In this document: piece by piece, positions 1 to 5,315 of the stretch | How the letters are laid out: each line of letters starts with the position of its first letter | How positions within the stretch are numbered: the stretch's first letter is position 1 | Assembly: GCA_019313025.1 (NCBI GenBank) | Contig: JAFDCA010000276.1 | Location: forward strand, 1-5,315 | Length of the DNA: 5,315 nucleotides | DNA from: Deltaproteobacteria bacterium | Lineage (GTDB): Bacteria > Desulfobacterota > Desulfobacteria > Desulfobacterales > UBA11574 | Direction of reading: 5' to 3' | Notes under the pieces: model-generated | What the model was told of the DNA's origin: nothing | Databases searched by the model: none | Seen by the model: the letters and a program-made list of their open reading frames with translations, nothing else | Position numbers and translations under genes: made by a program

Positions 1-888
1 AGGGATATTTCTGGATTTTCCGATGATCTGATCGCCCATGGTGCCGATAGGGTTTTGCTGGCCGACAGCCCTATTTTGGAGCCGTATCGGCTGCTTTCGT
101 ACACCTTCGTTCTCGCCCAGGCCTGTAAAACCTATCATCCGGATATTTTGTTGTTCGGGGCAACCCGTATGGGGATCGAATTGGCTCCACGCCTTGCGGC
201 CCGTCTCAAAACCGGTCTTTCAGCCCATTGCATCGATTTGCGTCTGGATTCTCAAGGGAGACTCCTTCAGGTGGTTCCGGGTTGGGGCGGCGGGGTGGTC
301 GCCACCATTCTGTGTCCCCATCAACGTCCCCAGATGGCCACCGTAATGCCAGGGGTCATGAAGAAACTCTCGCCGACAAAGAGATCCGGTGAATGCATTA
401 TGTTGCCTGTGAAAGAAGATCTTCAGACATTCGGACCAAAGGTTCTTGAGGTTCATATCGAAGAACCCAAAGAGATGCCGCTGGAAGTGGCTGATGTAGT
501 TGTGGCAGGAGGCTGGGGGGTCGGAGACCGGAAAGGTTGGGCTCTTTTGGAAGATCTGGCCACCCTGTTATGTGGTGCTGTGGGCGCCACTCGTCCGCCG
601 GTGGATGAGGGTTGGGTATCGGAGAGCCGGATGATCGGACAAAGTGGTAAAACCGTTAAACCCCGCCTCTATATCGGTGTGGGTATTTCCGGAATGTCAC
701 ACCATGTGGTCGGTATGGATGAATCCGATTATATTGTAGCGGTCAATTCGGATCCCGGTGCAGCCATATTCGAAGTGTCCGATGTTGCTGTCGTCGGAGA
801 TTACAGGGACATCCTTCCACCCCTGATTGATGAAATCCGAAAAAGACTTCCTGAAGGTCGCGTCGATACTTGTGAACCACCGCAATAA
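1..888 (+). CDS. etfA: Electron transfer flavoprotein subunit alpha (FixB family), 5'-partial
   Basis: With EtfB this protein forms the soluble FAD heterodimer that passes electrons from acyl-CoA or other dehydrogenases to a membrane oxidoreductase or another acceptor. The frame is open from base 1 to TAA at 886-888 and gives 295 visible residues, so the start and probably several dozen N-terminal residues lie outside the window; any start inside the window would be artificial. The end of domain I is clear (LFGATRMG near residue 51, then APRLAARL). The C-terminal FAD-binding domain is complete: GATR (195-198), VDEGW (201-205), IGQSGKTV (212-219), GVGISG...HHVVGM (226-239), VNSDPGAAIF (248-257) and VVGDY (264-268). 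The usual GGRG motif reads GGWG here, with W at residue 172, which loses a normally conserved arginine. An EtfB gene would be expected upstream. The gene looks richer in G and C than its neighbours. The family call is near certain. Whether this ETF is bifurcating or carries an N-terminal ferredoxin domain cannot be seen. Confidence 0.96.
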   Translation, partial: RDISGFSDDLIAHGADRVLLADSPILEPYRLLSYTFVLAQACKTYHPDILLFGATRMGIELAPRLAARLKTGLSAHCIDLRLDSQGRLLQVVPGWGGGVVATILCPHQRPQMATVMPGVMKKLSPTKRSGECIMLPVKEDLQTFGPKVLEVHIEEPKEMPLEVADVVVAGGWGVGDRKGWALLEDLATLLCGAVGATRPPVDEGWVSESRMIGQSGKTVKPRLYIGVGISGMSHHVVGMDESDYIVAVNSDPGAAIFEVSDVAVVGDYRDILPPLIDEIRKRLPEGRVDTCEPPQ

Positions 889-947
889 GGGAAAAATTAT
901 CAGACATTTTAGCTGGTTTTTTAAAAATAAAAAATCAAACAAATTTT

Positions 948-2204
948 ATGAGATCGCTGGATAATACCGAACCGTTAAGCATTTGTCTGTTAAGTTACAG
1001 GAGCCACCCTTACTGTGGCGGGCAGGGGGTTTATGTGAATCACTTGAGCAGAGCCCTCAAGGCATTGGGCCATCAGGTCGATGTGATTTCAGGACCACCT
1101 GCACCAAAGCTCGATGAAAAGATTGATCTTTTTCAGCTTACCGGCCTCGATCTTTATAACCCTGCTGATCCTTTCAGGATGCCTTCTTTAAAAGAACTTA
1201 AAGATCCCGTTAACTTTATGGAATGGCTGGGTGTTTCCACCATGGGATTCCCGGAGCCGTTCACATTTGGGATCAGAGCGCATCGATTTTTGAAAAAAAG
1301 AACATACCAATATGATATCGTTCACGACAATCAAAGCATCTCATACGGCATTCGATCTATTAACAGATTTATTCCAACCATTGCCACCATTCATCATCCG
1401 ATGACGGTTGACCGCGACCTGGCCGTAAAAACGGCTTCGTCGTTTTGGGCAAAGATCAAACTGTTGAGGTGGTATTCTTTCATAGGTATGCAAAAAAGGG
1501 TGGCCAGAACCTTATCTCATATCATCACGGTTTCAAAAAATTCCATGCATGACATTGGGAGAGATTTTAACATACCGCTGAAGCGATTTAAAGTCATTCC
1601 TAATGGGATTGATACGGAGCTGTTTCATCCAATTCCCGAAATCAAAAGAGAAAAAAATCGTATCATTGTTACCAGCAGTTCAGAGACGCCCTTAAAAGGA
1701 CTCCATTATCTGCTGGAGGCGTTGGCTGAAATCTCCAAGACGCGTAAAATCAAACTCGTTGTTGTCGGCACTTTGAGAAAAAACGGTGACATCGAAAGAC
1801 TCTTAACAAAACTAGGCATAAATGGGTGTGTTACATTTACGGGTCACATCGAAAATGATGTCTTTGTTCAACACTATGCAAAAGCTTTTCTTGCAATTGT
1901 TCCATCCGTATACGAGGGATTCGGTTTTCCGGCAGGAGAGGCTATGGCGTGTGGCCTTCCGGTGATCAGCACCACAGGCGGGGCTTTACCCGAAGTGGTG
2001 GGAAATGCGGGAATATTGGTTCCACCCGCGAATTCCAAGGCTCTGGTTAAGGCGATCCTGACCCTGATGGATAATCCTGAACAGGCTAAACAAATGGGAC
2101 GTGTAGGTTTTAACAGGGTTCGAGATCTCTTTACCTGGAAGAGGGCGGCTGAAATGACCGTTGAGGCTTACAGGGAGACCATTCATGATTACCATCGACT
2201 TTAA
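948..2204 (+). CDS. GT4-family (GT-B fold) glycosyltransferase
   Basis: This is a predicted cytoplasmic, retaining glycosyltransferase that moves a sugar from a nucleotide-sugar donor to a glycan or lipid acceptor. Its 418 residues fit the family. The N-terminal Rossmann domain carries the GGQG loop (24-27) for the acceptor side and donor phosphate, followed by HxxxVISG-like spacing. A TIHHP segment (147-151) follows, then ITVSKNS (193-198 region) and IPNGIDTELFHP (217-228), which is typical of GT4 enzymes. The C-terminal donor domain has the EX7E pair E323/E331 (EGFGFPAGE), then CGLPVI and GALPEV. No signal peptide or membrane helix is visible. ATG 948 is the best start because strand 1 (ICLLSY) begins about 11 residues later and no upstream in-frame start exists near it. 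The ribosome-binding site is poor: AT-rich sequence without a purine-rich Shine-Dalgarno. The gene starts 59 bp after etfA and overlaps the next gene by 20 bp. The segment at residues 60-110 (including FPEP and FTFG) is not part of the generic fold and may define a subfamily. Donor and acceptor cannot be assigned. Confidence 0.93.
   Translation: MRSLDNTEPLSICLLSYRSHPYCGGQGVYVNHLSRALKALGHQVDVISGPPAPKLDEKIDLFQLTGLDLYNPADPFRMPSLKELKDPVNFMEWLGVSTMGFPEPFTFGIRAHRFLKKRTYQYDIVHDNQSISYGIRSINRFIPTIATIHHPMTVDRDLAVKTASSFWAKIKLLRWYSFIGMQKRVARTLSHIITVSKNSMHDIGRDFNIPLKRFKVIPNGIDTELFHPIPEIKREKNRIIVTSSSETPLKGLHYLLEALAEISKTRKIKLVVVGTLRKNGDIERLLTKLGINGCVTFTGHIENDVFVQHYAKAFLAIVPSVYEGFGFPAGEAMACGLPVISTTGGALPEVVGNAGILVPPANSKALVKAILTLMDNPEQAKQMGRVGFNRVRDLFTWKRAAEMTVEAYRETIHDYHRL
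2172..2177 (+). promoter_or_regulatory. Ribosome-binding site for the 2185 methyltransferase start
   Basis: AGGGAG lies 7 nt before ATG 2185, inside the end of the glycosyltransferase gene. It decides the start: the TTG at 2161, 24 nt further upstream in the same frame, has no comparable site. The position within the upstream gene fits translational coupling of the two products. Confidence 0.7.
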
Positions 2205-2910
2205 CCGGCTTAGCAAGTCTGATCCGAACCATTTGGCCGGTTGTCGGATACTGGATATCGGGTGCGGAACAGGGCGACATACCTGTGCTGCATATAGAAT
2301 ACCGAAGGTTATGGCCATGGGTGTTGATATTAACCTTGATGGTGTCGTCGAGACAAAAAAAAGGCTGAATACGCATAATGAAATTGGAGATCATGGGGAT
2401 GGCAAGTATGGGGTTTCTGTTACCGATATATATGCGCTTCCTTTTAGGGACAACTCTTTTGATCTTGTTATCTGCTCGGAGGTCCTGGAACACATTCAAG
2501 ACCACAAAACAGCGGTCTCTGAAGCAGTCAGGGTGTTAAAGCCGGGTAAGACCCTTGCCGTCAGTGTTCCACGATATCTCCCGGAGCGGATCTGTTGGGC
2601 ACTTTCCGACAATTACCATACTGCCCGTAACGGGCATGTTCGCATATATAAAAAGAAAGAACTGGTTGATCTTTTGGAAAGTGCGGGCCTGACTCGATGG
2701 GGATTTCATTTCGCCCACAGCCTTCATGTGCCTTACTGGTGGCTGAAATGCCTTGTCGGACCGGAACGTGAAGATTGCAGACCGGTCAATGCATATCACC
2801 GTCTTCTGGTATGGGATATGATGAAAAAACCCTGGATCACGCAGTTTTTCGATAAAATGCTCAATCCCATCCTGGGGAAAAGTATGGTGCTATATATGAA
2901 AAAAGAATAA
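2185..2910 (+). CDS. Class I SAM-dependent methyltransferase (Methyltransf_11-like), coupled to the glycosyltransferase
   Basis: This is a 241-residue predicted cytosolic methyltransferase. Motif I is ILDIGCGTG (22-30). The acidic residue that binds the SAM ribose is D48 in GVDIN. Motif II/III is YALPFRDNSFDLV (83-95), followed by SEVLEHI (98-104), VLKPGKTLAVSVP (117-129) and a late AGL helix (167-169). The N-terminal part is very short, with motif I starting only about 22 residues in, so the substrate is probably gripped by the C-terminal half. That half has a distinctive stretch: YLPERICWALSDNYH (131-145), GHVRIY (150-155), HSLHVPYWWLKC (178-189) and YHRLLVWDMM. I recall a similar stretch in a methyltransferase family found beside GT4 enzymes in Actinobacteria, but have not verified this. 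The ATG start is chosen on the AGGGAG site 7 nt upstream. The gene overlaps the preceding glycosyltransferase by 20 bp in another frame and is the last gene of the + strand run. The likely substrate is a sugar or lipid-linked glycan made with that glycosyltransferase (inference); quinone or lipid methylation is possible but less supported by context. Confidence 0.92.
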   Translation: MITIDFNRLSKSDPNHLAGCRILDIGCGTGRHTCAAYRIPKVMAMGVDINLDGVVETKKRLNTHNEIGDHGDGKYGVSVTDIYALPFRDNSFDLVICSEVLEHIQDHKTAVSEAVRVLKPGKTLAVSVPRYLPERICWALSDNYHTARNGHVRIYKKKELVDLLESAGLTRWGFHFAHSLHVPYWWLKCLVGPEREDCRPVNAYHRLLVWDMMKKPWITQFFDKMLNPILGKSMVLYMKKE

Positions 2911-2942
2911 AAGTAATACCATTAAAATTTTTCTTGGCTTGC

Positions 2943-2981
2943 TTCGAATTATGAGAGTTCTTATAAAGTTAAGGGTTCGAA
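2943..2981. other. Bulged inverted repeat in the convergent intergenic gap
   Basis: The 82-bp gap between the two converging gene groups holds a 7-bp stem (2949-2955 with 2960-2966, one G-U pair, loop AGTT). Two copies of the self-complementary hexamer TTCGAA (2943-2948 and 2976-2981) flank it and could extend the stem across a 9-nt bulge. It might serve as a weak bidirectional terminator for the convergent transcripts, but it is AU-rich and no U-tract directly follows on either strand. It could also be a chance structure. Confidence 0.25.
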
Positions 2982-2992
2982 ATATGGCGGGA

Positions 2993-3640
2993 TCATTTGC
3001 GGAGATTCCTAACAATATCCCCGAAGTTGTACCGTTGAAGTATTCCTAAGGTTTGGATCATGGGAAGCTCCTTGAAAAGACCCGATGCAAGGGCCATTTT
3101 GTATATGTGATAGGGTGCCTGGCCCCCCTTTTTGGGGTCTTTGAATATGTCATGGATCAGCAAATCACCGTTTGGCATAATATGGCTGACCCATACGTTA
3201 TAATCGGTATATGCCGCTTCATAAGAATGGCCCCCGTCTATAAATACCAGGCTAAGGGGTGTTGTCCATTGTCGGGCTGCCACTTCAGAATTGCATACCA
3301 AGGGGACGACCGTATCCGCGAGATCAGCGGCTTCAATTGTTTTTCTAAATGCTTTAAATGTATCCACGCGGGAGGTTTCAGAGTCGAAAAGTTCGGGGTC
3401 GAAATATTCTTCCCCAGGCTGCTGCTCCTCGGAACCTTGGTGATGATCGATGGAGAAAAGGATGCCACTGTTTCTTTTGCAGGCGGAGCCGATGTAAACC
3501 GTTGATTTTCCGCAGTAACTCCCGATTTCAAGACAGGGTCCATAACGGCTGGCTTCCAGTGCTATTTTATATAAGGCCTTTCCTTCATGGACATCCAGAA
3601 ATCCTTTGATGTTATGTATCAGTTTTTCATCAAGCTTCAT
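2993..3640 (-). CDS. Class I SAM-dependent methyltransferase, Methyltransf_24 type
   Basis: This is a 215-residue predicted soluble methyltransferase, full length for this compact family. An N-terminal helical segment is followed by motif I, CLEIGSYCGKST (36-47), in the form typical of Methyltransf_24 proteins. S63-IDHH (64-67) supplies the acidic SAM-ribose residue D65. The hallmark LVFIDGGHSYE (131-141) comes next, then GDLLIHDIF (158-166), where H163/D164 lie where related O-methyltransferases place metal or catalytic residues. No signal peptide or membrane helix is visible. Start ATG 3638-3640 has no good Shine-Dalgarno before it and no better start nearby. The gene lies 70 bp downstream of ftsK on the same strand, and a candidate promoter in that gap suggests it may be expressed on its own. 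It converges with the glycosyltransferase-methyltransferase pair. Members of this family often occur in surface polysaccharide or natural-product loci, so a sugar hydroxyl or amine is a reasonable guess at substrate. It shares little beyond the fold with the methyltransferase at 2185-2910. Confidence 0.9.
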   Translation of the reverse strand: MKLDEKLIHNIKGFLDVHEGKALYKIALEASRYGPCLEIGSYCGKSTVYIGSACKRNSGILFSIDHHQGSEEQQPGEEYFDPELFDSETSRVDTFKAFRKTIEAADLADTVVPLVCNSEVAARQWTTPLSLVFIDGGHSYEAAYTDYNVWVSHIMPNGDLLIHDIFKDPKKGGQAPYHIYKMALASGLFKELPMIQTLGILQRYNFGDIVRNLRK

Positions 3641-3674
3641 GTTCAGATCAAAAATTCAAAGCGAAGTACATGTA

Positions 3675-3702
3675 ATCATAAATACGGTATTGTATTTATG
3701 AA
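3675..3702 (-). promoter_or_regulatory. Candidate promoter for the Methyltransf_24 gene
   Basis: Reading the minus strand, a -35-like TTCATA (3702-3697, four of six consensus bases) and a -10-like TATGAT (3680-3675, five of six) are separated by 16 bp. A start about 7 nt later would give a leader of roughly 28 nt before ATG 3640. AT-rich intergenic DNA produces such matches easily, so this is a candidate only. Confidence 0.35.
3676..3701. repeat. Perfect 10-bp inverted repeat, operator-like or hairpin
   Basis: TCATAAATAC (3676-3685) is exactly complementary to GTATTTATGA (3692-3701), with a 6-bp spacer. It begins 10 bp after the ftsK stop codon. One arm covers the candidate -10 and the other the candidate -35 of the next gene, which would suit a dimeric repressor. 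As RNA it would be an AU-rich hairpin after ftsK, but no U-tract follows, so a classical intrinsic terminator is unlikely. The inverted repeat itself is certain; its role is not. Confidence 0.6.
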
Positions 3703-3710
3703 TTAGAGAA

Positions 3711-5315
3711 CTAGGGAATATCCTGATACCCTTTAACCAGAACCTCTCTTGGTTTTGCGCCGTCCGATGGGCCTACAATCCCTTCCTTTTCCATTGTTTC
3801 GATAATACGGGCAGCCCTGTTGTAACCGATTCGTAAATGGCGCTGAATCATTGATATGGAAGCCTGTCCAGTTTTTGTGATGAGTGCAACGGCATCATCA
3901 TATCTTTCGTCATATTCTGTCGTATCAGATATTTCTTCTTCCTTTGGCGGCTCTTTAAGGATGGTCTGGTCATATTCGGGTGTTTTTTGATTCTTCAAGA
4001 ATCCGATAATTTTTGAAAGTTCTTCTTCAGAAATAAAGGCGCCGTGAATTCGCTGGAGTTTAGAGGTTCCCGGTGGAAGAAAAAGCATGTCTCCATTTCC
4101 TAGAAGGTTTTCAGCACCATTCGTATCGATGATGGTTCTGGAATCGGTTTTTGAAGATACCTGAAACGTAAGGCGTGTTGGAAAATTGGCTTTAATAATC
4201 CCGGTGAGTACGTCCACAGAAGGCCGTTGGGTGGCCAGTATCAAATGAATTCCTGCAGCTCTTGCCATTTGAGCTAGACGTGTCAGGGCGAGTTCCACGT
4301 TCCTTGAGGCCGCCAACATGAGATCGGCTAGCTCATCGATGACAATGACAATATAGGGAAGTTTTTCCAATGCCTGGTCTTTTTCGGAACTTTTTTCCTT
4401 TTCGATTTTTTGGTTGTACTGCCTTACATGTCTTGATTTCTTTTCCGATAAAAGTTCGTACCTTCTTTCCATTTCTCGTACAGCCCAGAAAAGGGCATTG
4501 GTCGCTTTCTTTACGTCTGTGACCACCGGTGTAATCAGGTGTGGTATTCCGTCATAACTTGAAAGTTCAATTCTTTTGGGATCAATCATAATGAGCTTTA
4601 CGTCCTCGGGAATCGATTTATACAGCAGGCTGCAAATCATCGCATTCAAGGCCACACTTTTACCGGTTCCCGTTGCCCCCGCAATGAGAAGATGCGGCAT
4701 TCTGTCAAGTTCCGCTACTACAGGATTTCCGATGATATCCTTTCCGAGACATAGGGTTAGTTTGGATTTTGATTTCTCAAAAGCACTCGATGCAACGATC
4801 CCTTTGAATCTAACAATCTCTCTTGAGGTGTTGGGAAGTTCGATTCCAATGACAGCTTTGCCTGGAATCGGCGCAACAATTCTGATGCTGGTGGCTCTCA
4901 GTGCCAGTGCAAGATCATCGGCAAGATTGACGACTTTGTTTATTTTAACCCCCGGAGCAGGTTCGTATTCAAAGGTGGTGATAACAGGGCCGGGTGAAAC
5001 TGCAACCACTTTCCCCTTGACATTAAAATCGTCAAGTTTCTTCTCAAGGAGTTTCGACTGCATGCTTAAATTTTCATCATCAGCGGATGTGAGCGCTTCT
5101 TTAAACTCGTCCAGCAGATTTATGGAAGGAAGTTGAAATCCTTTTCCGTTTCGCATGAAATCAAACACTTCCTGTCGAGGAACGGGAGTTTCTTTTATCG
5201 GTCGGGGTTTAGGGGATTTGATCTTTATTTCCCGTTTTTCTATGATAGGTTTTTCTTTTTTTTCTTTCGAATGTTTTTTTGCTTTTTTCCGTTGTTCTCT
5301 CCATTTGATAAACAG
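3711..5315 (-). CDS. ftsK: DNA translocase FtsK, C-terminal part (5' end outside window)
   Basis: FtsK is the septal DNA pump that clears and aligns sister chromosome termini at division, normally activating XerCD at dif. The reading frame is open to the right edge, giving 534 visible residues. The first about 50 are a K/E/P-rich linker starting LFIKWREQRKK, as expected just after the last N-terminal membrane helix, so the true start is beyond the window. A GTG at 5166-5168 is in frame but would split the linker, and is rejected as a start. Visible order: linker; alpha/beta motor with the VSPGPVITTFEYEPAPG region (about 106-121), Walker A GATGTGKS (213-220, bases 4679-4656), MIDPKRIELS, Walker B IVIVIDELADL (322-332), LATQRPSVDVLTG and a later LLGNGDML; then an acidic linker; then the winged-helix gamma domain (about 470-527) with ASISMIQRHLRIGYNRAARIIE motifs conserved for KOPS reading. 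All key motor residues are present. The Methyltransf_24 gene follows 70 bp downstream. Confidence 0.97.
   Translation of the reverse strand: MFIKWREQRKKAKKHSKEKKEKPIIEKREIKIKSPKPRPIKETPVPRQEVFDFMRNGKGFQLPSINLLDEFKEALTSADDENLSMQSKLLEKKLDDFNVKGKVVAVSPGPVITTFEYEPAPGVKINKVVNLADDLALALRATSIRIVAPIPGKAVIGIELPNTSREIVRFKGIVASSAFEKSKSKLTLCLGKDIIGNPVVAELDRMPHLLIAGATGTGKSVALNAMICSLLYKSIPEDVKLIMIDPKRIELSSYDGIPHLITPVVTDVKKATNALFWAVREMERRYELLSEKKSRHVRQYNQKIEKEKSSEKDQALEKLPYIVIVIDELADLMLAASRNVELALTRLAQMARAAGIHLILATQRPSVDVLTGIIKANFPTRLTFQVSSKTDSRTIIDTNGAENLLGNGDMLFLPPGTSKLQRIHGAFISEEELSKIIGFLKNQKTPEYDQTILKEPPKEEEISDTTEYDERYDDAVALITKTGQASISMIQRHLRIGYNRAARIIETMEKEGIVGPSDGAKPREVLVKGYQDIP

Noticed and set aside
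38..346. 102-residue + strand frame within etfA
   Set aside because: It overlaps the conserved EtfA frame in another phase and encodes no recognisable fold.
915..936. A/T stem-loop after etfA as an intrinsic terminator
   Set aside because: The stem is nearly all A-U, and the sequence after it is AATC-rich and not a U-tract, so it would be a very weak terminator.
1020..1027. GGGCAGGG on the + strand, matching the E. coli KOPS consensus GGGNAGGG read by FtsK
   Set aside because: One match in about 5.3 kb on two strands is close to chance, it lies in the glycine codons of the glycosyltransferase, and polarity relative to dif cannot be judged here.
1..2910. Resemblance to the Mycobacterium tuberculosis fixB region (Rv3028c to Rv3032: ETF genes, methyltransferase, GT4)
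   Set aside because: As I recall it, the Rv3032 N-terminus differs clearly from this glycosyltransferase and that locus also has a GH57 enzyme; without alignment this is a coincidence of gene classes, not evidence for the methylglucose polysaccharide pathway.
3053..3505. 150-residue open frame antisense to the Methyltransf_24 gene
   Set aside because: It is fully opposite clear methyltransferase motifs, with no recognisable domain and no ribosome-binding site.
4576..5136. 186-residue open frame antisense to ftsK
   Set aside because: It lies wholly opposite the conserved FtsK motor coding sequence, has low-complexity Ser/Leu/Thr composition, and shows no motif; it is a shadow frame.
5166..5168. 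GTG as a start for a short soluble FtsK lacking its membrane domain
   Set aside because: The frame stays open to the window edge and the upstream residues form the typical charged FtsK linker, so this is an internal codon.

Overview
The window holds five protein-coding genes and very little else. Three lie on the + strand in the left half: the 3' part of an electron-transfer-flavoprotein alpha-subunit gene (1-888), a GT4-type glycosyltransferase (948-2204), and a class I SAM-dependent methyltransferase (2185-2910). Two lie on the - strand in the right half: a second, unrelated class I SAM-dependent methyltransferase of the Methyltransf_24 type (2993-3640), and the C-terminal part of an FtsK/SpoIIIE DNA translocase (3711-5315). 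The two groups converge on an 82-bp gap at 2911-2992. Both outer genes run off the window. I see no tRNA, rRNA, CRISPR array, insertion sequence, phage gene or long repeat.

The organism is a bacterium of moderate GC content. FtsK has the standard chromosomal form with a C-terminal gamma domain. A FixB-type EtfA beside surface-glycan genes, together with the protein style, suggests an anaerobic Thermodesulfobacteriota (former Deltaproteobacteria), perhaps Desulfobacterales. That placement is inference from general resemblance, since no marker gene such as rRNA is present.

EtfA belongs to energy metabolism: with EtfB it forms the FAD-containing electron carrier between acyl-CoA or similar dehydrogenases and the quinone pool or other acceptors. 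Its neighbours are not obviously related to that role. The glycosyltransferase and the first methyltransferase overlap by 20 bp, with the second gene's ribosome-binding site inside the first gene. They look translationally coupled and probably build one methylated glycoconjugate or glycolipid. The Methyltransf_24 enzyme may also act on a surface saccharide, but its substrate cannot be read from the sequence. FtsK is a housekeeping gene for chromosome segregation at division.

Three points deserve a second look. EtfA has a tryptophan where the family normally has an FAD-site arginine. The overlapping glycosyltransferase-methyltransferase pair looks like a conserved module of unknown product. 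A 10-bp perfect inverted repeat lies across a plausible promoter between ftsK and the Methyltransf_24 gene. I do not see a clearly novel defence or mobile system.
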